From positions 24,756 to 88,755 of IMG/VR virus record IMGVR_UViG_3300026488_000001: DNA of 64,000 nucleotides; one strand, 5' to 3'. This DNA comes from a virus. Under the pieces are notes generated by a model. That model was not told the DNA's origin, did no database searches, and was given only the letters and a program-made list of their open reading frames with translations. This document shows positions 25,025 through 32,890 of this stretch, one piece after another (positions within the stretch are counted from its first letter, which is position 1; every line of letters starts with the position of its first letter). The position numbers and the translations under genes were made by a program.

Positions 25025-26410
25025 ATGAGCGAACTCGTTATTGAAAAGAAACTCAGAGAAGTAGAATACCAAGCTGAAGATTATCTCAAAAGGTATCGTG
25101 AACAAGTAGAAACTCTTGAATCTGCAACTTTCCTTGGAAAAGTAAGGGGAGTTCAGGCTTGGGACGTAGTTCAGCTCGGTAAGCAACTTGAAAAGTGGGA
25201 AATGCTTGAATCTATGGTTAAAGAAGATGGTGGACTTGCATCTCTTGGTGCACTTCCCAAAGTAGCTTTTGATGTTATCACAGTTGCTTACGGAAACTCT
25301 GTAATTCCTTTCATAGCTTCTGTTCAAAACATTGAAGAAGAAAGAGGAAATGTTTACTTCAAAGTAATTAAAAGACAAGATACAGGAAATACTATTATTG
25401 ATCCTAGAACTGGAGCTGTTCTTCCAAGTGGACTTGCTTCCAATGTAGTTTCTGATAAAGTAGTTGCTACTGGAGATGGTTCTACAACTACTTTCAATGT
25501 TACTCTTGATTCTATCCCTGTAAGACCTGAAACTTTTGAAGTTAAAGCAGGTTCTGCTTATGGTAAGGACGATGGAAAAGGAACAATTCTTGGTGTAGGT
25601 GTATGGGGAACGATTGACTACTCCACAGGAGCTGTGGAACTCAACTTTGCTTCTGCACCTGCTTCTGGTGAAGAAATTAAGGTTGGATATCAAGTAGATA
25701 TAGAAGGTGCTAATGATCTTCCTTCTATTGGTTCTGTATTTGAATCTATACCTGTTACAGCAAGGATTTATGCTCTTAAGGGAGTAGTAGGACTTCTCCA
25801 ATCTTATGCCCTCAGGCAAAGGTTTGGAATTGTAGCTGAGGATGAACTTGCTAAAGACCTTGTAGTTGCCATTAACAATGAGATTGGTGGTGACCTTATC
25901 AGGAAGATGAATGCTAATCCTGCTGGTGGGACAATTACTTGGGATAAAACTCCTCCTTCTGGAGTAAGCTACTTTGAACATAAGCAAACAATTAAAGACA
26001 GCCTTGCTGATCTTGAAGGAAAGATTGTTAGCAATGCAGGTAGGGGAGTTATTAATGTTATCATAGCAGGTGCTAAAGTTGCTGCTATTCTTTCTACACT
26101 ACCTGGATTTGAAAAGGTAGCTGATGGTAAAGCTATGGGTGCTCATGTATTTGGAACTCTTGATGGTGTAACTGTTATCAGGGTTAATGATGCTAATGCT
26201 CTTCCTGGTAATGTAGCACTCGGTATTTACAACCCTGATAATCCGTTTGAGGGTGCTGCTGTTTATGCTCCTTATATGCCTCTTACAACAACTGAGCTTA
26301 TTCCACTTTCACCTAATCCATTGACAAATCAGAAAGCTGCTGCTGTATGGGCAGGTGTAGAAGTTCTTGTTCCTCAGTTTGTAGGTAAACTTAATGTTCA
26401 AAATGCTTAA
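25025..26410 (+). CDS. Major capsid protein (T4 gp23-like)
   Basis: 461 residues with an optimal AAGGAGGTAGTTAATA leader. The N-terminal 60 residues are charged and helical, like the cleaved delta domain of HK97-fold capsids matured by a gp21-like protease. The remainder is alanine/glycine/valine-rich with a long beta region (ATGDGSTTTFNV onward), perhaps an inserted surface domain. A spine-like AEDELAKDLVVAINNEIGGDL helix and C-terminal NPLTNQKAAAVWAG match gp23-type capsids. Its position after scaffold and the structured leader and terminator agree. Confidence 0.9.
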   Translation: MSELVIEKKLREVEYQAEDYLKRYREQVETLESATFLGKVRGVQAWDVVQLGKQLEKWEMLESMVKEDGGLASLGALPKVAFDVITVAYGNSVIPFIASVQNIEEERGNVYFKVIKRQDTGNTIIDPRTGAVLPSGLASNVVSDKVVATGDGSTTTFNVTLDSIPVRPETFEVKAGSAYGKDDGKGTILGVGVWGTIDYSTGAVELNFASAPASGEEIKVGYQVDIEGANDLPSIGSVFESIPVTARIYALKGVVGLLQSYALRQRFGIVAEDELAKDLVVAINNEIGGDLIRKMNANPAGGTITWDKTPPSGVSYFEHKQTIKDSLADLEGKIVSNAGRGVINVIIAGAKVAAILSTLPGFEKVADGKAMGAHVFGTLDGVTVIRVNDANALPGNVALGIYNPDNPFEGAAVYAPYMPLTTTELIPLSPNPLTNQKAAAVWAGVEVLVPQFVGKLNVQNA

Positions 26411-26413
26411 TAT

Positions 26414-26437
26414 AACATAGTAAAGTATTTGCTATGT
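26414..26437 (+). other. Hairpin directly after the capsid gene
   Basis: AACATAG pairs with CTATGTT around a loop of about ten bases just after the capsid stop. It sits next to the larger terminator hairpin and may be part of the same 3' end structure. Confidence 0.5.
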
Positions 26438-26440
26438 TCG

Positions 26441-26496
26441 GTAGGAGTCCTCTGGCCAAGGTAATAACCTTGTTATGCTGGGGGACTCCTACTTTT
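26441..26496 (+). terminator. Structured terminator after the major capsid gene
   Basis: A 10-bp stem GTAGGAGTCC / GGACTCCTAC encloses an inner hairpin CAAGGT / ACCTTG and is followed by TTTT. The composite shape is unusual for a terminator. It shares short words (CTGGCCA, GCTGGGG, CTCCTAC) with the structured element at 12056-12130. Confidence 0.75.
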
Positions 26497-26525
26497 AATA
26501 AGAAAACAATAGGAGGATTAACATA

Positions 26526-27215
26526 ATGAGTCTTATACAAGAGATAGTTCAACTTGCAGAAGAAGCAGGAATAGAACTTCCAACTAAAACTTGCATATGT
26601 CCTAATTGCGGTTATGAAATGGAAACTCCTATGGGGATTCCTTGTTCTAACTATGATTGTCCTAAATGTGGAACTCCTATGACAAGGAAAATTGGGGAAG
26701 GTTATTCTCAATCTGTAAGAGATAAGTTTATTGAGTGGGTTAAGAAATATTTTAGTAATCCGAATGGATATTATTCTTTGACTAATTATGTTTTAGATAT
26801 TTTAAGTAAGTGTAAAGATGAAGTAGACTCTCTTCTTGACGATTTTGGGACATCTGAAAAAGAATGGGAAGATAATTGGAAAGAAATAGCTGATGCATTA
26901 ATGAATTATGAATTTGATCCTTATTCAGACCAATGGACAGACTGTGTTCATAAGTTAGCTAAAAAGTATGGTTATTCGGAATCTAAGAATGAATCTAAAA
27001 CAGTAAAAGCAAAACTTGTATTTAACGGTTCAGAAGAACCTACATTTTCTCTTATAGATGAACAAGGTAATGAAATTTTTAAAGGAATAGGAAAAGTAGA
27101 TACTATTGCCAAACTTCTCCAACTTAATTCCAATCCTACTGCTGAAGATGCTGTTGTTTGTGCTATGGAAAAAGGAGAGTGTGAAGTTGAAGTAGAATTG
27201 GAGAAAGAGGGATAG
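26526..27215 (+). CDS. Tagged head-module protein 6 with zinc ribbon, 229 aa
   Basis: Begins MSLIQEIVQLAEEAG, the shared tag. CPNCGYEM and CPKCGTPM near residues 25-53 form a two-knuckle zinc ribbon. The middle is helical and Trp-rich; the C-terminal 60 residues (KAKLVFNGSEEPTFSLIDEQG) form a small beta domain. AGGAGGATTAACATA precedes the ATG. Likely nucleic-acid or protein binding; family unknown. Confidence 0.72.
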   Translation: MSLIQEIVQLAEEAGIELPTKTCICPNCGYEMETPMGIPCSNYDCPKCGTPMTRKIGEGYSQSVRDKFIEWVKKYFSNPNGYYSLTNYVLDILSKCKDEVDSLLDDFGTSEKEWEDNWKEIADALMNYEFDPYSDQWTDCVHKLAKKYGYSESKNESKTVKAKLVFNGSEEPTFSLIDEQGNEIFKGIGKVDTIAKLLQLNSNPTAEDAVVCAMEKGECEVEVELEKEG

Positions 27216-27217
27216 GG

Positions 27218-27418
27218 ATGGTTACTATTGATTATGAACTGTGTATTAATTGTTTTCTTTGTATGAAAGAATGTCCAATGTTTTGTTTTTCTGAAGTAGA
27301 TGGTAAGTTAGTTTTAACTGAATCAGGTAAGAATACTTGTATTGGATGTGGAAATTGTATTCAAAGCTGTCCTACTCTTGCTTTAGATTGGGACTATAAT
27401 CATATCAGGTATTCCTGA
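27218..27418 (+). CDS. Bacterial-type 2[4Fe-4S] ferredoxin, 66 aa
   Basis: Two complete CxxCxxCxxxCP cluster motifs: Cys9/12/15/19 (CINCFLCMKECP) and Cys41/44/47/51 (CIGCGNCIQSCP). The spacing and 66-residue length are those of clostridial-type low-potential electron carriers. It starts two bases after the preceding tagged gene and is surrounded by structural genes, which is odd for a redox protein. It does not carry the shared tag. It could be an auxiliary metabolic gene feeding host reductases (or RNR), or a stable Fe-S virion component. Confidence 0.92.
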   Translation: MVTIDYELCINCFLCMKECPMFCFSEVDGKLVLTESGKNTCIGCGNCIQSCPTLALDWDYNHIRYS

Positions 27419-27435
27419 TAACAAAGAGGAACAAA

Positions 27436-27735
27436 ATGGCTTTGATTGATAGTTTAAAGAAAACACTTGAACAATTGGTAATAAATAATGATCCTTACTC
27501 CTTTGATAGAGCTTTGTTAGATGCTCTTCCTCCATATAAAATAACCAAAGATATTCCCCCTCTACCTAATTCAAAAAACATAAAACTTGCTCTAAGAATC
27601 AAAGGAGGATTTCTGGCTTTAACTAAAGACAATGAACTTATTATTTATCACCAGAATGGTTCTTCAGGTTCAGTTAAGATTATTTTTGATAGAAAGGATA
27701 TTAAGTATTTAAAGAAGTTTTTAAAGGAGGTTTAG
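27436..27735 (+). CDS. Tagged head-module protein 7, 99 aa
   Basis: Begins MALIDSLKKTLEQL, the shared tag. A beta-rich body (KLALRIKGGFLALTKDNELIIY) and a basic C-terminal helix follow. AAAGAGGAACAAA precedes the ATG. The next tagged gene starts four bases after its stop. No family recognised. Confidence 0.7.
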   Translation: MALIDSLKKTLEQLVINNDPYSFDRALLDALPPYKITKDIPPLPNSKNIKLALRIKGGFLALTKDNELIIYHQNGSSGSVKIIFDRKDIKYLKKFLKEV

Positions 27736-27738
27736 ATA

Positions 27739-28059
27739 ATGGCTCTTATAGATGAGCTTAAACTTACAATAGAGAGTTGTAAATCCAAGAAAGAGTTTAA
27801 AGAAGCTCTTACTAAAGAACTTTATGATAAGATTGGAATAATACTTAGGGAATCAGCTTACTTTGATTTTGATCCTATTGATGAAGAACAAGGTACATAT
27901 ATGATTTCTATTAATGTAGCAGGCAAAGAAATAATTCAGATTAATACTAAGAAAGATGGAGAAAATATAGTTTATGATTCTTATGAGATTGATGAAGGTG
28001 GTCTTAAAGCAATGATTGAATTTATTGAGAACAAAGCTAAAGAACTTTCTAAGGAGTAA
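27739..28059 (+). CDS. Tagged head-module protein 8, 106 aa
   Basis: Begins MALIDELKLTIESC, the shared tag. The body alternates helix and beta strand (GTYMISINVAGKEIIQINT) and ends in an acidic helix. AAGGAGGTTTAGATA precedes the ATG. Function unknown. With its neighbours it forms a run of three adjacent tagged genes. Confidence 0.7.
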   Translation: MALIDELKLTIESCKSKKEFKEALTKELYDKIGIILRESAYFDFDPIDEEQGTYMISINVAGKEIIQINTKKDGENIVYDSYEIDEGGLKAMIEFIENKAKELSKE

Positions 28060-28063
28060 GGTT

Positions 28064-28558
28064 ATGAGATTGATAGATGAACTTTATTCTCTTCTCTATC
28101 AACTTGATGAGGAACAATGGATAGACAAAGTTAAGCCCAAGTGGCATCCTCCTGAAGGGTTATTTACCAAAGACCCTGAAACAATAGCTAAAACAGTTGC
28201 AAAAGCATCTAAAGATTATAAACAAGCAGTAGCAAGAGTTAATTTCTTCTATAATAGGTATGGTTGTTCTGGTGATAGAAAAGGAGATGAGATTTGTAAG
28301 AAAAGGGAAAAGGTTTTACAACTTCTTAGAAAACTTTTTAAGGTAAAAGAAGAGGAAGCAACTAAAGTAATCATTACTTATGATGGAGAAACTTTTGATG
28401 TAGTTTATCCGAGTGGAAATGTAGAATCTTTCCAAGATGAAGTTTCTTTCCTTCAGTTTATTAGGCAAAAGAATATTAAAGGTAAAAACGGTGTAACAGA
28501 CCAGCAACTTGTAGATTGGGTTAAGGAATCTGGTTATATAGAAGCATTTTTGGGTTAG
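28064..28558 (+). CDS. Tagged head-module protein 9, 164 aa
   Basis: Begins MRLIDELYSLLYQLDEE, the shared tag. The start at 28064 is chosen for AAGGAGTAAGG just upstream; a longer in-frame reading from 28016 overlaps the previous gene without a ribosome binding site. A helical centre with basic residues is followed by a beta hairpin (VIITYDGETFDVVYPSGN) and a helical end. The stop lies inside repeat A2, closing the head module. Confidence 0.7.
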   Translation: MRLIDELYSLLYQLDEEQWIDKVKPKWHPPEGLFTKDPETIAKTVAKASKDYKQAVARVNFFYNRYGCSGDRKGDEICKKREKVLQLLRKLFKVKEEEATKVIITYDGETFDVVYPSGNVESFQDEVSFLQFIRQKNIKGKNGVTDQQLVDWVKESGYIEAFLG

Positions 28559-28669
28559 TAATACTAATTAGGTAAATAGTATTACCAAGTATCACTTCTT
28601 TTGATTGATTATAGGAAATTTTAAATCAAGATATTACTAAGTATTACGATTTATCTAAAAAGTAATACT
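28555..28669 (+). repeat. Intergenic repeat A, copy 2 (115 bp)
   Basis: Same orientation and length as 15445-15559, with three substitutions. Two of them (ACTTA to ATCTA in the 3' arm) exchange a G-U for a G-C pair and the reverse, keeping the long hairpin. AGTAATACT again occurs at both ends. It ends 14 bases before the next gene. Confidence 0.9.
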
Positions 28670-28683
28670 GATAGGAAAGAATT

Positions 28684-28878
28684 ATGAATAAGCAGACTAT
28701 AATCAAAACCATTCTAAGACTTTCAACTTATGAACCTGATCTATATGTTATAGAAGCTAATCAACTTCTGAATTCTGCTTTGTTAATAATTGAAGAAGAC
28801 CCAATAACAGCATCTATCCTTTACAGTAGAGCTGAAAAACTCCTAACTAAGAGAAAATCTAAACTCAAGGAAAAATAG
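28684..28878 (+). CDS. Small helical protein, 64 aa
   Basis: A short basic helical protein without known motifs, preceded by TAGGAAAGAATT. It is the first gene after repeat A2 and lies two bases before the next gene. Position suggests head-completion or neck, but nothing in the sequence proves it. Confidence 0.6.
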   Translation: MNKQTIIKTILRLSTYEPDLYVIEANQLLNSALLIIEEDPITASILYSRAEKLLTKRKSKLKEK

Positions 28879-28880
28879 AT

Positions 28881-29309
28881 ATGTCAACTGTAATAGAGAA
28901 AGTTCTTTCTACAATAGGTAAAGTAACAGCTATTAGGTTAAAAGTTCTTGCTAATATCTTAGGTTTTCCTGCCGAAATTTACTATCCACAACAGTATGAC
29001 TCTCTGTTAGACGATGATGCAAAGATAACTTATAATTCTACTCCTGATGAAGTTAAGAATGTTCTTATAGCAGGAGTTTATAACAGTCCTTTTCTTTCAC
29101 CAGGTATTTTTAATTCTTTTGAAGAGTCTTTTTCTCAAGATGAAGAAATCGTTTGGTATTTATCGGGGGAGGACAATCCTCCTCCAATCGGTTCTAAAGT
29201 TGTTTTAACTATTAACAACAAGAAAATGAGTTTTCAGGTTTCTTATGTTAGAGAAGATGTAACAAGGAATGGTGCTTATTATGAAGTTTACCTAACTCCA
29301 ATGAGGTAA
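28881..29309 (+). CDS. Hypothetical neck or connector-region protein, 142 aa
   Basis: An N-terminal helix (VIEKVLSTIGKVTAIRLK) precedes a beta-rich C-terminal half (GSKVVLTINNKKMSFQVSYV). Proteins between capsid and sheath in myophages usually close the head or end the tail; this is the basis for the call. No family recognised. Confidence 0.6.
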   Translation: MSTVIEKVLSTIGKVTAIRLKVLANILGFPAEIYYPQQYDSLLDDDAKITYNSTPDEVKNVLIAGVYNSPFLSPGIFNSFEESFSQDEEIVWYLSGEDNPPPIGSKVVLTINNKKMSFQVSYVREDVTRNGAYYEVYLTPMR

Positions 29310-29311
29310 GA

Positions 29312-29959
29312 ATGTTTACCAATCTAATCCTATTTGGAATTCTTAATGAAATTCAAGATTATCTCGAATCTGATTTTTCTTTCCCTTTGTTAAATTCAAC
29401 ATATAATATGAACGGAAAAACATTTCAGAAATGTTACTATTACTCGCAAGACTTGCAGTTTGAACCTGATTTGTTAAAAAGAATAGGAATATCTGATAAA
29501 CAAGAGTTCTTTGCTTTATTATTCAGAAGAAACTCTATTCAGTTGGAAAACTATCGAAGTTTTACTATAAGAGCTTATGACAAAGAATTTATCCAAACTT
29601 TAGTTGATTCAGGTTTACTTCCTAAAGACTATTCAGGAAAGGTTAGAATGGTTAATCTAACACTTCAAGTTAAACCTTATTCTAATGTAACAAGATATGT
29701 TTATGAATTTGAGGAAAACTTTTTACTTGATTGGGTAGGACACGGAAGCATCGATATTAATATTCCACTTAATAGTGAAGTAACTTTAACTACTAAGTTA
29801 GGTTACTCTTGTGAACCTTTCCAAGAGATATTAAAAGAAAATCCGTCTAAGAAAGTTTTTACAGGTAGTTTTGAAATTAATCTTGAATTTCCTTTGGTAA
29901 AACTTTCTGCTGAAAAGTATCCTTTGATTAAGGATATAAATGAAATTGTTTATGCTTAA
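29312..29959 (+). CDS. Hypothetical neck or tail-terminator protein, 215 aa
   Basis: Beta-rich, with several aromatic strands and no signal peptide. It sits immediately before the sheath gene set, where tail-terminator proteins (T4 gp3/gp15 type) usually lie. I cannot identify the family from sequence alone. It begins two bases after the previous stop. Confidence 0.6.
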   Translation: MFTNLILFGILNEIQDYLESDFSFPLLNSTYNMNGKTFQKCYYYSQDLQFEPDLLKRIGISDKQEFFALLFRRNSIQLENYRSFTIRAYDKEFIQTLVDSGLLPKDYSGKVRMVNLTLQVKPYSNVTRYVYEFEENFLLDWVGHGSIDINIPLNSEVTLTTKLGYSCEPFQEILKENPSKKVFTGSFEINLEFPLVKLSAEKYPLIKDINEIVYA

Positions 29960-29971
29960 TAGGAGGAAATA

Positions 29972-30148
29972 ATGGCTAAAAAAGAATCCAAATCAAAATC
30001 TGTTTTTCTTGTTAATCCTAACAATTTTCCTGTTACGGTTGAGTATGACGGTAAGTCAATAGTAATTTCTCCTAAACAGAAAGTAAAGGTTAGTGATGAA
30101 TCTAAAGTAGGTAAATCTACTGGAAAACTAATTAAAGTCAATGCTTAA
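29972..30148 (+). CDS. Small basic protein before the sheath, 58 aa
   Basis: A short gene with an optimal AGGAGGAAATA leader and an ATG at 29972. The product begins MAKKESKSKSVFLVNP, has a small beta core (VTVEYDGKSIVIS) and ends with a Lys-rich segment. Codon use matches its neighbours. Its layout recalls the 85-residue protein at 18456. Probably a small structural protein; function unknown. Confidence 0.72.
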   Translation: MAKKESKSKSVFLVNPNNFPVTVEYDGKSIVISPKQKVKVSDESKVGKSTGKLIKVNA

Positions 30149-30175
30149 TAGAATGCTTATTAGGAGGTAAAAATA

Positions 30176-31789
30176 ATGTCTGCTCCTTTTGTTAATGTAG
30201 TAGAATGGGATTTGTCTCAAAGAGTTCCAGGTTTTCCTGGTGTTTATGGTGCAATGGTAATACCTGCTAAAAGAGGTGTAGTTGGAAAACCTGTTCTTAT
30301 GACTTCTCAAACTCAATACCTTAAAACTTATACTTGGAAAGAAACAGTAGAAGTTGGAGATACAACAGCTCACTTTAGTGCTTTATCTTACCTTGAAGCG
30401 TCTAATAAACTTTGGGTAATAAGAGTAGCAAACCAAGCTAAATATGGTGGTGCTTTAATTTCTACTGGCCAAGATTTAGATGGTTCTGGTTCTCCAGAAA
30501 CTACAACTGCTCTAACTTCTGGAGTTGAAGATCCTTTTGCATTCACTTTTCCTTCTAATGACTATGCTTTTGCTATATTTGGAGCTAATCCAGGAGAATG
30601 GAATAATAAAGTAGGGATTAAGATTTTTAACTATTCTACTTATCCTGATAAGGTTAAAGTTCCTAATGCTTTTCTTATAGAAGTATATGAGGAAGGAGAT
30701 GAAGTTAATCCGGTAGAAACTTTTGTATGTTCAAGAGACCCTAATGCTAAAGACGGTTATGGAAGAAATATTTATATTGAAGAAGCTCTTAAATCTTCCA
30801 ACTACATTCAAGCAGTAGATAACCTTGCAGTAGATAAGTCAATTAATCCTGAAGATGTTACTACCATACTTTGGCTTGGTGGTGGAGATGATGGACTTGC
30901 TGTAACTGATGCTGATATAGTTACAGCTCTTCAAACTCTCAAAAATCCTGATGACATACCTGTAACACTTCTTATGGATGCAGGTTGGGCAACTCCTGCT
31001 GTCCAACTCGAAATGCTCAAAATAGCAGAAGAAAGACAAGATTGTGTAGCTATTCTTTCTACACCTTATAGTGCTGAAGATTCAGCTAATTACCTTAATG
31101 AAATAGTAAATTATAGAAAGACCACTCTCAATGCTAATTCTTCTTATGGTGCTATTTATACTTCTCATGTTAAAATACTTGATAGATTTAACAATAGAGA
31201 AATTTACATTGATCCTACTGGATTTGTAGGTGGAATTATCTCTAAAACCGCTATGCAATTTGAAATTTGGTATCCACCTGCTGGTTGGAGAAGAGGAATT
31301 CTTAATGTTCTTGATGTAAGAAGAAGGTTTAGCAGAGGAGAAATGGATTATCTTTATGACAATGGAATTAACCCAATTAGGTTTAGACCTGGATATGGTA
31401 TAGCTGTATGGGGTCAAAAGACTCTTCAAACTCTTCCATCTGCACTTGATAGGCTTAATGTCAGACTTCTTCTTATTGTTATTGAACCTGCTATTAAGAA
31501 AGCACTTGAATCTTTTGTATTTGAATTTAACGATGAAACTACAAGACTTCTTGTTAAATCTATGCTTGAGTCTTACTTGCAAAACATTAAGGCAAGAAGA
31601 GGTATTTACGACTTTATGGTTAAGTGTGATGAGGAGAATAACACCCCTGAAGATATAGATAACTATAGGTTAAATGTTTGGGTATTTATTCAACCAACCA
31701 AGTCTGCTGAATTTATCAAAGTTCCTATTATCATAACAAGGACTGGAGCTAATTTTGGTCAAATAGCTTCTACTCTTCTAGGAGGTTAA
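30176..31789 (+). CDS. Tail sheath protein (T4 gp18-like)
   Basis: 537 residues. The N-terminus has the sheath-type VPGFPGVYGAMVIPA, a variable middle domain follows, and the conserved C-terminal domain is clear: RRRFSRGEMDYLYDNGIN, WGQKTL, LDRLNVRLLL and a final beta-strand (VPIIITRTGANFGQ) used for subunit linkage. It contracts to drive the tube into the host. TAGGAGGTAAAAATA precedes the ATG. It is followed by a terminator. Confidence 0.94.
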   Translation: MSAPFVNVVEWDLSQRVPGFPGVYGAMVIPAKRGVVGKPVLMTSQTQYLKTYTWKETVEVGDTTAHFSALSYLEASNKLWVIRVANQAKYGGALISTGQDLDGSGSPETTTALTSGVEDPFAFTFPSNDYAFAIFGANPGEWNNKVGIKIFNYSTYPDKVKVPNAFLIEVYEEGDEVNPVETFVCSRDPNAKDGYGRNIYIEEALKSSNYIQAVDNLAVDKSINPEDVTTILWLGGGDDGLAVTDADIVTALQTLKNPDDIPVTLLMDAGWATPAVQLEMLKIAEERQDCVAILSTPYSAEDSANYLNEIVNYRKTTLNANSSYGAIYTSHVKILDRFNNREIYIDPTGFVGGIISKTAMQFEIWYPPAGWRRGILNVLDVRRRFSRGEMDYLYDNGINPIRFRPGYGIAVWGQKTLQTLPSALDRLNVRLLLIVIEPAIKKALESFVFEFNDETTRLLVKSMLESYLQNIKARRGIYDFMVKCDEENNTPEDIDNYRLNVWVFIQPTKSAEFIKVPIIITRTGANFGQIASTLLGG

Positions 31790-31792
31790 TAG

Positions 31793-31818
31793 GGGTAGGA
31801 ATGTCCTACCCTTTTCTT
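31793..31818 (+). terminator. Rho-independent terminator after the sheath gene
   Basis: A perfect 8-bp stem GGGTAGGA / TCCTACCC with loop ATG, followed by TTTTCTTT. It probably lowers or adjusts transcription between sheath and tube. Confidence 0.88.
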
Positions 31819-31844
31819 TAACTTGAAAAATGGAGGTTTAAATA

Positions 31845-32366
31845 ATGGCAAGACCTACTCTTTCCCAACTAAGAGCTTTACCTGATAAAAGAACAACCTA
31901 CCAATGGAATCTTACTTTTGAAACTTTTCCTTCTGCTGTTTCAACTAACTTATCATCTGAAGATATAAATCTTAGATGTATTTCTACAACAGCTCCCTCT
32001 AAGGAAGTTCAGAAGATTGAATATAACATAAGAGGATTCACACTTCACCAACCTGGAACTTATACAGTAAACTCCCCTATCGAATTTACTTTCATATCTC
32101 CTGTTGATATGAAGATTGAAGAATTCTTTAGGAATTGGAGAGAAGCCTGCACAGCTACTGATACAATGAATCATAAATCTATGGAAGAAGTTACTTGTAA
32201 TATCATTATTACCCTCCTTGATAGAGAAGATAAGCCGATATGGAAGTATAAGCTGATTGGTTGTTGGCTTTCTAAATATGAAACAGGAGATTTAAATGCT
32301 GATAATGCAGTAGCTAATACTACTGCAACTATTGAATTTATAGATTTTGAAGATGGGGCTGTATAA
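31845..32366 (+). CDS. Tail tube protein (T4 gp19-like)
   Basis: 173 residues, the usual size for the myophage tube. Beta-rich with the tube-family start LRALPDKRTTYQWNLTF and the CWLSKYETGDLNADNA segment, plus the terminal IEFIDFEDGAV. It stacks as hexamers inside the sheath. TGGAGGTTTAAATA precedes the ATG. A shorter relative follows directly. Confidence 0.87.
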   Translation: MARPTLSQLRALPDKRTTYQWNLTFETFPSAVSTNLSSEDINLRCISTTAPSKEVQKIEYNIRGFTLHQPGTYTVNSPIEFTFISPVDMKIEEFFRNWREACTATDTMNHKSMEEVTCNIIITLLDREDKPIWKYKLIGCWLSKYETGDLNADNAVANTTATIEFIDFEDGAV

Positions 32367-32378
32367 GAGGGATAAGAT

Positions 32379-32873
32379 ATGAGACTTTCGATTTCTAAGT
32401 TGAGAGGGTTTATACCCTCTCGTTCTTATAAATGGGATATAAAATTTCAATCGTTACCTAATTCCAAAGTTCCTAATCCTCCTGACCCTTTTTCTGATTG
32501 GTTTCCTGCTGTGTCTTGTGAAGTAGATGAACAAAATTTTAGTGAGGGAGATTTTTCAGTAGGAGGATTTTCTTTTAGTTACCCATCAAATATTAGTCTG
32601 GGTTCAGTTTCATTATCTTTTATACCAGATGAAGAAGAGAAAATAGTTGATTGGTTAAAATATCAAGAAGATTTAAGAAAACAAGGTTATCTACTATCTG
32701 ACTTAATAGTAGGATTGTATATTGTAAAGTATTCAGGTGATAATCAAATAGTTAGGTCTTATAATTTAATCGTATTTTTATCCTCAAATATAAAAAGGAG
32801 TTGGAATTCAGATAATAGTGTAGAAGTTATCCCAGTAGAATTCAAGATAGCTGGATTTCTTCAAAAGAAATGA
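32379..32873 (+). CDS. Second tail-tube-like protein (tube initiator candidate)
   Basis: 164 residues, beginning MRLSISKLRGFIPSRSYKWDIKF, similar in layout to the tube protein start (LSQLRALPDKRTTYQWNLTF), and with the same beta pattern and W-N-S-D-N-S-V-E-V segment. In contractile tails a tube paralogue (T4 gp54/gp48) starts the tube on the baseplate, so that is the most likely job. The alternative is a duplicated minor tube subunit. Confidence 0.7.
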   Translation: MRLSISKLRGFIPSRSYKWDIKFQSLPNSKVPNPPDPFSDWFPAVSCEVDEQNFSEGDFSVGGFSFSYPSNISLGSVSLSFIPDEEEKIVDWLKYQEDLRKQGYLLSDLIVGLYIVKYSGDNQIVRSYNLIVFLSSNIKRSWNSDNSVEVIPVEFKIAGFLQKK

Positions 32874-32890
32874 TTGGGATGAGGTTTTAG

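Noticed and set aside
25019-25987. Long open frame (322 codons) antisense to the major capsid gene
   Set aside because: No ribosome binding site, composition (Ser, Arg, Tyr, Phe rich) typical of a mirror of a biased coding strand, and it lies wholly inside a well-supported gene.
31082-31582. Antisense open frame inside the sheath gene
   Set aside because: Mirror of a conserved domain with no start signals.
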